A DNA stretch of 64,000 bases from Ichthyophis bannanicus (taxonomy: Eukaryota; Chordata; Amphibia; Gymnophiona; Ichthyophiidae), in NCBI GenBank assembly GCA_033557465.1, contig CM066033.1:592998438-593062437 (forward strand), given 5' to 3'. Position numbers and translations under genes: made by a program. Shown here piece after piece: positions 31,268-40,722 of the stretch; position 1 is the first letter of the stretch; every line of letters begins with the position of its first letter. Under the pieces are notes generated by a model, which made no database searches, was not told where the DNA came from, and saw nothing but the letters and a program-made list of their open reading frames with translations.

Positions 31268-32004
31268 TGAAACGTAGTGTTATGTAGAAGGTAGGGGGAG
31301 AGCAGCTGGACACTGTATTGAACCTAATTGTGTGAGGTTGTTTAATAGCTACTGGCAACAGTAGATATCAAGAGCTACTAATAATTGAGGAGGTGCTACT
31401 GGTAAGTTAGAGAATAGTATGATCGTATAGTCAACTGTACTTATTGAAATATACTACTGACAACAGTAATGGCTACTATTAGCAACATAAACTACTAGAA
31501 CAGAAATGAATACAGTAATGAATTGCTACAGACAACTGTACTTCTTGAGGGTATACAACTGGCAACAGTTATGAGGCTACTGCTAACAAATTACTAAAAC
31601 AGAATGATTACTACTTGCTGCAGTATACAAATGTAGGATCACTACTAGTTACTGACGACAGTACTGATTGATGATTACCAATTACTCTAATTACATGTGG
31701 GGAGGCTACTGACAACAGTAGTTAGAGTATATCTAGATGATAAACATATATCAATTAACACAAACACCTACTACAGTTTAGCAGATTAATCATAGTGGTA
31801 TGATAAAATTGAGATATTGGGCTGTAAAGAGTCAGAACTAGAGTTTGCTGAGGGTATACTTGCAGTTGTGAAAGATCTGTGAGGAGATGAAATACGCGAG
31901 CTCAACCCTGGGGGAGCTCAGCTGTACTTGGTTGTAGATGCTGGTTCCACGTTGACTGTTTCTTCGATGTTGCCGTATGGGAGGAGTAGCCTATTTGCCT
32001 TAGC
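31268..32004 (-). repeat. L2-2 5' UTR with TACTG-n4-CAGTA palindromes
   Basis: ctactgacaacagtaatg-type motifs recur between 31340 and 31720 (for example 31349, 31445, 31695). This is the reverse complement of the L2-1 motif. Surrounding sequence is only loosely alike, so the palindromes appear to be the conserved part. Confidence 0.8.
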
Positions 32005-32080
32005 CTAAGGGCCGTGCCAAAGGGCCCTCTTGCGCGGCCCTCAGGCATGGGCCCGCAAGGCACGGGTGCGCCTGATCGCG
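32005..32080 (-). promoter_or_regulatory. GC-rich segment shared by both L2 5' UTRs
   Basis: gggccgtgccaaagggccct and ttgcgcggccctcaggc on this strand match L2-1 at 8101-8170 in reverse complement. It sits directly downstream, in the element sense, of the last monomer in both copies. It may be the transcription start region; this is inferred. Confidence 0.6.
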
Positions 32081-33776
32081 CCCCTTTTTAAAAGTAGAGC
32101 TGTGCCACGATTGGGCAGTGGTGAGCGCTGATGGGCTGGAAGGCTTCCTGCACGAAACTCTGAGGAAGCACGTGTGCAGAATAGCCTGCTAAATCAGCTG
32201 TTCGTCTCTCCGGTGAGCTCCTCTGCGATGGTGAGTGACCCGACTGGTCTGCTGCTTCAGCGGTTGGTCTCCGGGCAGGGAGAGGGCTCTCTGTCGATGG
32301 TGCAGCAGCGGATGATGTCCAGCTCCTCCTGGAGCGCTTGAAAGAGGATCGTGCGCCTGATCGCGCCTCTTTTTAAAAGGAGAGCTGTGCCGCGATTGGG
32401 CAGTGGTGAGCGCTGATGGGCTGGAAGGCTTCCTGCATGAAAGCTCTGAGGAAGCACGTGTGCAGAATAGCCTGCTGAATCAGCTGTTCGTCTCTCCGGT
32501 GAGCTCCTCTGCGATGGTGAGTGACCCGACTGGTCTGCTGCTTCAGCGGTTGGTCTCCGGGCAGGGAGAGGGCTCTCTGTCGATGGTGCAGCAGCGGATG
32601 ATGTCCAGCTCCTCCTGGAGCGCTTGAAAGAGGATCGAGCGCCTGATCGCGCCTCTTTTTAAAAGGAGAGCTGTGCCGCGATTGGGCAGTGGTGAGCGCT
32701 GATGGGCTGGAAGGCTTCCTGCACGAAAGCTCTGAGGAAGCACGTGTGCAGAATAGCCTGCTGAATCAGCTGTTCGTCTCTCCGGTGAGCTCCTCTGCGA
32801 TGGTGAGTGACCCGACTGGTCTGCTGCTTCAGCGGTTGGTCTCCGGGCAGGGAGAGGGCTCTCTGTCGATGGTGCAGCAGCGGATGATGTCCAGCTCCTC
32901 CTGGAGCGCTTGAAAGAGGATCGAGCGCCTGATCGCGCCTCTTTTTAAAAGGAGAGCTGTGCCGCGATTGGGCAGTGGTGAGCGCTGATGGGCTGGAAGG
33001 CTTCCTGCACGAAAGCTCTGAGGAAGCACGTGTGCAGAATAGCCTGCTGAATCAGCTGTTCGTCTCTCCGGTGAGCTCCTCTGCGATGGTGAGTGACCCG
33101 ACTGGTCTGCTGCTTCAGCGGTTGGTCTCCGGGCAGGGAGAGGGCTCTCTGTCGATGGTGCAGCAGCGGATGATGTCCAGCTCCTCCTGGAGCGCTTGAA
33201 AGAGGATCGTGCGCCTGATCGCGCCTCTTTTTAAAAGGAGAGCTGTGCCGCGATTGGGCAGTGGTGAGCGCTGATGGGCTGGAAGGCTTCCTGCACGAAA
33301 GCTCTGAGGAAGCACGTGTGCAGAATAGCCTGCTGAATCAGCTGTTCGTCTCTCCGGTGAGCTCCTCTGCGATGGTGAGTGACCCGACTGGTCTGCTGCT
33401 TCAGCGGTTGGTCTCCGGGCAGGGAGAGGGCTCTCTGTCGATGGTGCAGCAGCGGATGATGTCCAGCTCCTCCTGGAGCGCTTGAAAGAGGATCGTGCGC
33501 CTGATCGCGCCTCTTTTTAAAAGGAGAGCTGTGCCGCGATTGGGCAGTGGTGAGCGCTGATGGGCTGGAAGGCTTCCTGCACGAAAGCTCTGAGGAAGCA
33601 CGTGTGCAGAATAGCCTGCTGAATCAGCTGTTCGTCTCTCCGGTGAGCTCCTCTGCGATGGTGAGTGACCCGACTGGTCTGCTGCTTCAGCGGTTGGTCT
33701 CCGGGCAGGGAGAGGGCTCTCTGTCGATGGTGCAGCAGCGGATGATGTCCAGCTCCTCCTGGAGCGCTTGAAAGAG
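32077..33776 (-). repeat. Six tandem 286-bp monomers, L2-2 5' end
   Basis: gtggtgagcgctgatgggct recurs at about 32118, 32403, 32689, 32975, 33261 and 33547, a 286-bp period. Copies are nearly identical. The copy next to the coding region has a 1-base difference and a slightly divergent edge. On the minus strand each has ccaatcgcggcac, then ccttttaaaaagaggcgcga. Apart from that core they are unrelated to the 129-bp monomers of L2-1. The repeated 66- and 74-codon ORFs inside are by-products. Confidence 0.95.
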
Positions 33777-33821
33777 GGACAAGGAGGGACTCAATACTAT
33801 GTATCGAGTCCCTCCTTGTCC
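33777..33821. repeat. Fold-back junction at the L2-2 5' end
   Basis: 33777-33792 (ggacaaggagggactc) is the exact reverse complement of 33806-33821 in the flanking E4 ORF1. The 13-bp spacer includes the target-site duplication. It looks like a templated patch copied from the flank when the 5' end was joined. Confidence 0.8.
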
Positions 33822-34554
33822 TGGATTCCATAAGACTCAGCTTCCTCACCACTCTATTGTGGTGGAGTCAGCCATGAGAAGGATCAGGAGTGCAAAAAGG
33901 CATGCCTCTAATCCTCCAGGACGTGAGTGCAGACCCCTGGATGCTTTTGGACCTAGAGTCTTCCAAGCTTCCATGCTTTCTGCCAGGATCAGTTCCTATA
34001 GTCTCTACATGGGAATGTTCCTAAAGGAGGTCACAGATAATTTACAGACTTTAAGTCCTTTCATTTCTGAGGATAAAAGACAGGACTTTCTCACTTGGGT
34101 CAAACATGCCCAAGATGTTTCTAAATTTTCCAACCGTGCAGCCTTTGACTGCTTTGAGTGTATAAGCAGAACCTCGGCTATCGCCATAGGTGCACGTAGA
34201 ATTGCTTGGCTCCAGGCATCTGATCTAGAGCTCTGGGTACAAGACAAATTGGGAAATATCCCTTGTACTGGTGAGAACCTGTTTGGTAAAGATTGGCAGG
34301 AAAAAGCCAATGAAATGGATGCTGAAAATTCCACCTTGGATAGATTATCCAAGTCCACTGCTGATCCTGTTAGAAAGAAATTGTTCAAGAAACCATCTTT
34401 TTGTAAAAAGAAAAGATTTTATCCTGCTTATGTTCAGCAGGCATCTTCTGCAGGTCAGCTTCCAAGGAAACGTCAGCAACCACCCAAACAGAAGAAAGCA
34501 AAGGCTGCAAGGACTCAACTGGCCCAGCAGCCTCAGCCTCCTCAGGGCCTTTGA
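33794..34554 (+). pseudogene. E4 ORF1 (Gag-like), C-terminal part
   Basis: Open from the junction: MYRVPPCPGFHKTQLPHHSI, VVESAMRRIRSAKRHASNPP, ISSYSLYMGMFLKEVTDNL, RTSAIAIGARRIAWLQASDL and NIPCTGENLFGKDWQEKAN, then a Lys/Gln-rich basic tail (KKKRFYPAYVQQASS, RKRQQPPKQKKAKAART). This is the best preserved ORF1 C-terminus in the window. The basic tail suggests nucleic-acid binding. It is disrupted as a gene only by L2-2 and by frameshifts upstream. Confidence 0.8.
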
Positions 34555-35130
34555 CTTTCAACTAGAGAACTTAGCCTTTCTGGTTCTGGAGGAACCAGAA
34601 CCTTCCACCATTCCAGGAAGGTTATGTCATTTTGCCCCCAGATGGGGCAAATAACAGCAGAGCATTGGACACTCTCCATCATAAAGGAGGGGTACAAGCT
34701 TCATTTTTCAAGAATGCTCCCTCACACAGTAGTAAAGCAGATCAATTCTCCGACCTCTCTCATCAACCTGTTAGGTCAGGAGGTGGCTATCCTTCTTGCC
34801 CAAGGGGCAATAAAAGAAGTACCTCTTCATCTACAGGGCACAGGATTCTATTCCCCTTATTTTCTTATTCCAAAGAAACAGGGGGTTACAGGCCTATTTT
34901 AGATCTCAGAGAATTGAACAAATTCCTTGTAGACCTCTTTGCAAGTCCGTGGAATGCCAATCTTCCCTGGTTCTGTTCCAGAACTCCGGCTCAGGGGGCT
35001 CAGGCCAGGGATGCTTTCCTCCTTTACTGGGGTCAAGACTTCCTGTATGCCTTTCCACCCATTCCCCTAATTCCCAAAACCCTGTTCAAGCTTCAGAGAG
35101 ACAGAGGTCATATGATTCTCATAGCTCCAC
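34555..35130 (+). pseudogene. E4 RT N-terminus joined to methyltransferase-like block (RT palm and RNase H deleted)
   Basis: The RT start reads HWTLSIIKEGYKLHF, then EVPLHLQGTGFYSPYFLIPK, and a DLRELNKFLV motif in another frame at 34904-34930. Sequence then jumps directly to DLFASPWNANLPWFCSRT, YAFPPIPLIPKTLFKLQR and ILIAPHF, the block that normally follows RNase H. So the RT palm with YLDD and all of RNase H are missing. The copy is non-autonomous. Confidence 0.78.
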
Positions 35131-35441
35131 ATTTTTTATTTATTTAACTATTTTCTTTTATACCGCCCCTTCCAGAGATCAAGGGCGGTTTACATGTAAC
35201 AGCTTAACAGTATTGTACACATCTGTATACATTTACATTGAACAGTAGAATTCAACTATTTACATTGAACAATAAAATTTAACTTTGTAAGGTATTAAAG
35301 TGAAAAAATCATCAAACTATTTACAATAAATATTTACAGTGGCTGTGTGTGGTGAGTAGGGCAAGTGTAGGAGCAAGTGTGGTACCCTCTGCTGTGTGTG
35401 GTGAGTAGGGCAAGTGTAGGAGCAAGTGTGGTACCCTCACG
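35131..35441 (-). mobile_element. L2 3' tail inserted in E4
   Basis: Starts with an A-rich tail on the minus strand (ttttttatttatttaac) and a stem accgccc/gggcggt (35162-35168, 35183-35189). The E4 reading frame stops at IAPH and resumes at about 35442 with gcaagtgtggtaccctctgc. A 49-bp block (tgctgtgtgtggtgagtagg...) is duplicated at about 35341-35438, so the right edge is rearranged. Confidence 0.75.
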
Positions 35442-36382
35442 GCAAGTGTGGTACCCTCTGCTTCTTCATCTCTCTCAAGCTCCCTCCCTGGAGTTAGGGT
35501 CTGCTCTAGATCTCCTATCTCAAGAGGACGGAATGTTATGGCATCCCATTCCCCAGTCTCTGCATCTCAGGGCTTGGTTGCTGAAGGCCTAGATCTCCAA
35601 GATCTTAATCTTTCTCAGCAAGTAAAAGATGTTTTGTGCTTCCAGAAAACCTTCCACTAGACGCTCTTATGCTTTCAAGTGGAAAAGGTTTACCGTTTGG
35701 TGTTTGAAAAAGGGTCTTAACCCTCTTGCGATACCTCTGGAATCTTTGCTGGAGTATCTCCTTCATTTATCTAATGTAGGCCTTAAGACAAATTCAGTAA
35801 GAGTCCATTTGAGTGCTATTGCAGCTTCCCTTAAGCCTCTAAATGGACAGCCTATTTCCTCTCATCCTCTTATAGCAAGATTTATGAGAGGCCTTCTTCT
35901 AACTAAGCCTCCCATTAAGCCACCACCGGTGGCATGGGACTTAAACCTGGTTCTTGGGCAGCTCATGAAGCCACCTTTCGAACCTTTAGCTACTACCTCC
36001 TTGAAATTCCTTTCTTGGAAGGTTATCTTTCTCATTGCAATCACATCAGCACGCCGCATTAGTGAGTTGCAAGTGCTAGTAGCTAATCCACCTTATACAA
36101 GGTTCCATCATGACAAGGTAATCCTTAGCACTCATCCACACTTTATGCCAAAGGTGGTCTCGCCTTTTCATCTGAACCAGGCGGTCTATCTACCTGTGTT
36201 TTTTCCAGGGCTTCATGCATCAGATACAGAGAGTAATCTTCATACCTTGGGCTGTAAAAGAGCTTTAGCTTTTTACTTACAAAGAACACAGCAACATAGA
36301 AAGTCCTCTCAACTCTTTGTTGCTTTTGATCCTTCTCATTTGGGACTTCCAGTCTCCAAGAGAACACTGTCTAATTGGATTG
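35442..36382 (+). pseudogene. E4 tyrosine recombinase, N-terminal and central part (cut by ERV)
   Basis: YR in good condition: QGLVAEGLDLQDLNLSQQ, a 1-nt deletion near 35633, then PSTRRSYAFKWKRFTVWC, LKTNSVRVHLSAIAASL, WKVIFLIAITSARRISEL (first catalytic Arg), FMPKVVSPFHLNQAVYLP and FDPSHLGLPVSKRTLSNW. The ERV begins at 36383 after tctaattggattg. The rest of the enzyme continues at 43952. E6 carries the same protein without the ERV, which confirms the join. Confidence 0.88.
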
Positions 36383-36616
36383 TGTCAGCATACATTTCAT
36401 GCAGCTTTGGACTCTGGTGACTTCAGTCTCCAAAGGTAATAGGACAGTTTACAAGATGAGATTAACTCTGACCCCCTGGTGATTTCAGTCTCCAAGGCCT
36501 GTCTGAAGCCCCTCCTTGCTAAATCAAGAATGGCAGACCTTAAAGGGAGTGGCTAGCAGACCTCAAGGGGAAGGGCTGGAGAGGATTCAATTCACTATAA
36601 AGGACAGAAACACTCC

Positions 36617-36654
<38 letters not shown>

Positions 36655-37163
36655 CTACACCTTGCCATGAGGCTCTGACCCACATGTTCTTACCTCTCTC
36701 TCTTCCACCATTCATCGGACATGAAGGACAGGAGGCTCTGATAATCAATTCCCTTCACCCCTCCCCCGCTCTCTCTCTCTCTTCCACTACCCACATGTTC
36801 TTATCTCTCTCTCTTCCACCATTCATCGGACATGAAGGACAGGAGGCTCTGATAATCAATTCCCTTCACCCCTCCCCCGCTCTCTCTCTCCCTTGCCATG
36901 AGGCTCTAAACACATGTTCTGGCCTATCTCTCTCTCACACTTCACACTTCACACATGCACACACAGATTCATTGATCCACACTGAAACAGCTCTGTAACA
37001 ATCACTATATACCTCTGTTCAATACCTATGTATTAAGCCTATTTCTACATAAAAAACCTTTCTCCAAGCCACACCTGTTTGGTTGTTTTATTACAAGCCC
37101 CACTGCCTCTGTGAAGTGAAATGAACCCAGGACCTACAGGAAAGTAACCTGACCAAATCTTAC
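36383..37163 (+). repeat. ERV 5' LTR
   Basis: Matches the 3' LTR over its length except for a longer CT run near 36620 and a 111-bp duplication (ccattcatcggacatg at 36718 and 36829). TATA box tataaag at 36596-36602. Only a few substitutions separate the LTRs, pointing to a fairly recent insertion. Confidence 0.9.
36596..36602 (+). promoter_or_regulatory. ERV 5' LTR TATA box
   Basis: tataaag, conserved in the 3' LTR at 43512-43518, about 213 bp into the LTR and just upstream of a CT-rich stretch. Transcription from here is inferred. Confidence 0.6.
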
Positions 37164-37170
37164 CTCTTTA

Positions 37171-37188
37171 TGGGGGCTCGTCCGGGAT
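37171..37188 (+). promoter_or_regulatory. ERV primer-binding site, tRNA-Pro type
   Basis: tgggggctcgtccgggat lies 7 bp after the LTR. It is the familiar tRNA-Pro primer site of gammaretrovirus-like proviruses. Confidence 0.88.
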
Positions 37189-37629
37189 TTCACAGCAGAC
37201 CTCCAGTTGGGTAAGTAATAATTTTGTATAATACATTAAGTAGATTTCAGACAGAATCAAACATCCTTGTGACCATTTACAATTCACAGACTGGATGACA
37301 CTTAGACACTATTTAGTGAACAGTTCCAGTGATAAATTTGTTTTGTGGGTTAGACAAGGTGAGATTTTTATTGTCAAAAGGCTCTGTAAGCATCTAGAAT
37401 TTTAAAGACATCACACAGAGTGGCTTGCAATCGTCTTATTTTGATGTATAGGCTTGCTATATTATTTGAGCTGCTAAGAAAAGACAGAGAGATAGTCCAG
37501 ATTTAGTTTGGAAGTGATACACAGGTAAACAGTCCCTCATTGAATACAATATACATCTTTCCTGATAAAGCTATTACCTCCTGTCCCTTTTAACTTTTAT
37601 TTCTCTGTCTCCTGTCAGTAACTATCTTA
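37189..37629 (+). other. ERV 5' leader
   Basis: Non-coding, A/T-rich, between primer site and the first gag-like ORF. It would hold splice donor and packaging signals; I cannot place them with confidence. Confidence 0.5.
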
Positions 37630-38298
37630 GTGAGAGCAGGCTTAAAGCTGGCTGAAATTTTAATTTCATACTGTAAGAGGAAAGGGGGTCCCTTTGAAGG
37701 TGAATTCCCTGAGTCATCATGGTATAATATTCAAAGACAAATGTTAAACCATGATCAAGAATTCAAAAAGAAAACAAATAAAAGAAAATGCCTTTTTATC
37801 CAAGGCATGTGCAGGGGGCTCATTAGCATGAAAAAGGACAATACTGAACTGACTTTTCAGTGTACCCAATTGACCAAAGACCTTGAGGAGGCACAAATTT
37901 GTATCTCTATACAAAGAACTCAATTGATACAAGCCACAAATTCTTTTATAACTGTTAGTGAGCAATTAGAAGCACTTAAACTTGAATTGAGTCACGTTAA
38001 CGATCAATTGGCCTCTGGAAGACAAAAGCCAACACCCACATCCCCTTATGCCTATGACACACCTTATGAGCAATGCATACAAGCTACTGACAAACAAAAG
38101 AATACTAAAGTATGCATAGTTGGACTTAGGAATGGGAAAAATACAGATGAATCACATGAAGAAATTCATGATAGTTTATCTCAGCCAGAACCCAGCAATA
38201 ATCAGGATCTCTGCCAGGAGGATAATTCAGATGACTTAGACATGGCACCCAGTACTGAACTCAAAGCACCAGTTAAAGTAATGGTGCAGGAAAATTGA
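37630..38298 (+). pseudogene. ERV gag-like N-terminal ORF with coiled coil
   Basis: 222 codons. The first third resembles a matrix-like start (AEILISYCKRKGGPFEGEFP, SSWYNIQRQML), though I cannot place it in a family. The middle (residues about 70-135) has heptad-like Leu/Ile spacing suggesting a coiled coil. The end is acidic. A TGA at 38296-38298 ends it, and the same frame runs on with capsid-like NVNQWVKWAIDIL. Taken as gag from position after the primer site. No late-domain motif is certain. Confidence 0.55.
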
Positions 38299-39157
38299 AA
38301 AGATAGAGATATAGAAAAAATAGTTGAGAAAATTGGCACTATGCCTCTTAATGTAAATCAGTGGGTTAAATGGGCGATTGATATTCTGATTCACTGGGGT
38401 CTAGGGAAATACAGAAGAAAACAATCAGACTTTGATAGACTTATGCATTTGACTCTGGGGCCACACTATTATAGAGTTGGCTCTCTCACTCACCCAATAC
38501 CAGTTGGTTAAAAGGGGTACTGAGAAACTATTTCACTGTTCCCCAATGCAAGTATTTAAAATTATTTCACCTCTACCAAATGATACACTGGAACAGTTTG
38601 CATAAAGAGTCTGGATTTTAAAAGCAGTTCTTAATGAGCAGGAGCCCTGGCCCAAGGCAGAAGATTATGGGGAGAGCATGCATAAGGAATTTTTATTAGA
38701 ATTGCTATCCCCTGAGATTACAAAACACCTTCTGTTATTTTCTGAAGACCCTGAAGCAACCCCTTTTGATATGTTAATGCTCAGAATTGGGTCTGTTTGG
38801 AAGACCCAGCCCTTGCAGGTCATTACAGTATCAGAAGCACGGAAGTGGCAAGCCAAGGAATCCTCTCAGTACACAAGAAACACAGACAGAGGACACACAC
38901 CTAAGTGGCAAGCCGAGGGATCCTCTCAGTACACAAGAAACACAGACAGAGGACACACACCTTGGAGAGCACATGGCAGAGGTACTTTTAGAAACTCCTC
39001 AGGTTACATTCCTTTTCAGGAGCTCAAAGCACAGAGAAATGGGCTAGAAAAGGAGAAAACTAAATGGGAACAAGACAAACATATACTGCAGATAGAACTA
39101 GATAAATTAAAACAGGATTTACAAGCAGCTCAGGACAAACACAAGGCTACTGCATAG
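38299..39157 (+). pseudogene. ERV gag-like remainder, broken, no zinc knuckle
   Basis: Translation continues to about 38510, then is broken by stops. A second open part (38678-39157) has EFLLELLSPEITKHLLL, a 60-nt direct duplication (two copies of a QYTRNTDRGHTP-containing unit at about 38848-38961) and a Lys/Glu/Gln-rich coiled coil at the end (ELDKLKQDLQAAQDKH). No CCHC zinc knuckle is visible, which is unusual for a retroviral nucleocapsid. It may be lost, or this lineage may not use one. Confidence 0.55.
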
Positions 39158-39172
39158 GGATGTCCTGACCTC

Positions 39173-40315
39173 TTGAGCGCAGATATCAAAATGTCTCAAG
39201 CCTTCATAGCCCAGCCTGCCTCCTTTATCTCAGCAGAGGACTCAATTCCAGAGCCTCTGGATGATGAAATGGATACAGGCCCAGGACACAATTTAAGGCT
39301 TGTAACACCCTTGATACTGGACTCTTGTGCACGCCCCAATGTTATCAGCAGAATAGGGGGTCAGGATAAACTAGCTTTGATTGACACAGGGGCTGGAATT
39401 AGTTTTACTAACAGAGCTTCTCCCACTGCAGATCAGAAAAATATGGAAATTTATGAAATTCAAGGAATTAATGACACAGCTTCCAAATGTGTGGCTATCC
39501 CACTTAAATGGGGTATCCCTATGCACAGTGAACAAAATAAGGAAATGTTGGAAACCACTGCCTCCACTATAGTGAACACACCAAAAGAAATAATTGGAAT
39601 TGATGTTCTCAACCAGTTAAATTTGGTGGTGGATATGGCTAATCTTAAATTGTGGCAGTATTCAGGAACTTCAAGTGCTTCTAAAACTTTAGTGCATGAA
39701 GTCATTCCCATGCAGTTAGCAACTCAGTGCACCAAGGCAGCTCAGCAGTATGATCTGTGTGTAATTCCCTCAGAAGTGGCTGATATTCCAGTCTGGGCTC
39801 AAGACAAGTTAGATTGTGGGAAAATGCACACAGAAATACTGTTGGAAGGTGAGGATCCTCCACCACAGAAGCAATACCCAGTACCTCATCAGGCTATAGA
39901 ACCAGTGACTAAAATTGTGAAGATACTGGAGGAGAGGGGTCTGATTAGACCTATTTCTTCCACATGTAATTCACCAGCCTGGCCGATAGTTAAACCGGGG
40001 GGTTCCTTCAGGCTCACTATGGACTTCCGTGCCCTGAATCAAGTTTCAAAATCTGTAGTGCCCGTGGTAGCCTCATACCCTGAAATGATCTCTAAACTGA
40101 ACCCCAAATGTAAATTTTTCTCTGCTTTAGACATATCCAATGGGTTTTGGAGTCTGCCCCTGGCCCTTGAGTGCCAGTACAAAACAGCCTTTCAGTGGCT
40201 GAATAAACAATATGCATGGACTGTGCTTCCACAGGGATATAAGGATTCCCCATCAATATTTCATGAATACATGAAGGAAGCCCTGTCACTAGTGTCTTGC
40301 AGAGATGAGACCTAG
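39173..40315 (+). pseudogene. ERV protease and N-terminal half of RT (pol truncated)
   Basis: Protease active site LALIDTGAGISF (Asp at residue 71), with IIGIDVLNQLNLVVDMANL near its end. RT starts around residue 215 and shows IVKILEERGLIRPISSTCNS, TMDFRALNQVSK, ALDISNGFWSLPLA (first catalytic Asp) and LPQGYKDSPSIFHEYMKEAL. It then stops before the second Asp motif. RNase H and most of integrase are missing. In frame with nothing downstream, so no enzyme could be made. Confidence 0.85.
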
Positions 40316-40457
40316 ACCAAACCTCCCCTTTGGAACTGCACAGTGGGAAGGACCGTACTTAGTTACTGATACCTTAGGCCCAAGCCTATACCAAATCCTA
40401 ATGCCTGACAACCAGCAGTACTGGAAACACATCACCCAGTTAAAACCATATGGGTAA
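40306..40457 (+). pseudogene. ERV integrase C-terminal remnant
   Basis: A different frame right after the pol deletion reads PNLPFGTAQWEGPYLVTDTL and ends with ITQLKPYG and a stop (about 40457). The W-x-GPY block matches the GPY/F module at the end of many retroviral and Gypsy integrases. So the deletion removed the RT palm through the integrase core. Confidence 0.7.
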
Positions 40458-40722
40458 AACATGTTTTATCAGTCTTTGTTTTCAGACACCACCTGAAGAC
40501 AGCACGGACAGCTGCTTTCTGAAGATAGCACGGACAGCTGCTTTCTGAACAAAAGTCGCTTGAGGACGGTAACTATTTACTCCTGCTGTATAGTTGACAT
40601 GTGTTTAATAGTTATGTAAATAAGTAGTAAAAATTATTAATTTTTTTTGTTTTGTTGTTACATAGTATAAGTGGGGAGCATTAGTTTACTCCCTAGTAGA
40701 GGGAAACAAGTTTGCTTTTATT
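40458..40722 (+). other. ERV pol-env spacer
   Basis: Holds two tandem copies of a 31-bp unit (agcacggacagctgctttct at about 40500 and 40531), then an AT-rich stretch. An env splice acceptor is expected here but is not certain. No ORF of note. Confidence 0.5.

Larger units (their letters stand above)
27675..33793 (-). mobile_element. L2-2: full-length L2-type LINE with intact ORF, inserted in E4 ORF1
   Basis: Minus strand. A-rich tail and stem-loop at 27675-27740, 3' UTR with a TA/CA microsatellite, ORF 28118-31267, palindrome-rich 5' UTR 31270-32000, GC-rich segment 32005-32075, six 286-bp monomers to 33776, and a 17-bp fold-back patch at 33777-33793. Coding region and proximal 5' UTR match L2-1; the monomers do not. 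Flanked by a 7-bp duplication. Confidence 0.92.

Noticed and set aside
32077..33776. Regular repeat array as a possible CRISPR
   Set aside because: Units are 286 bp, contiguous and near identical, with no spacers or cas genes, inside a eukaryotic LINE.
32257..33852. Repeated 66- and 74-codon ORFs, one per 286-bp unit
   Set aside because: They repeat only because the DNA unit repeats; each is ended by the next unit. They sit in the 5' region of L2-2.
34005..34388. Minus-strand ORF of 127 codons
   Set aside because: Opposite to the well-supported E4 ORF1 C-terminus, with no motif of its own.
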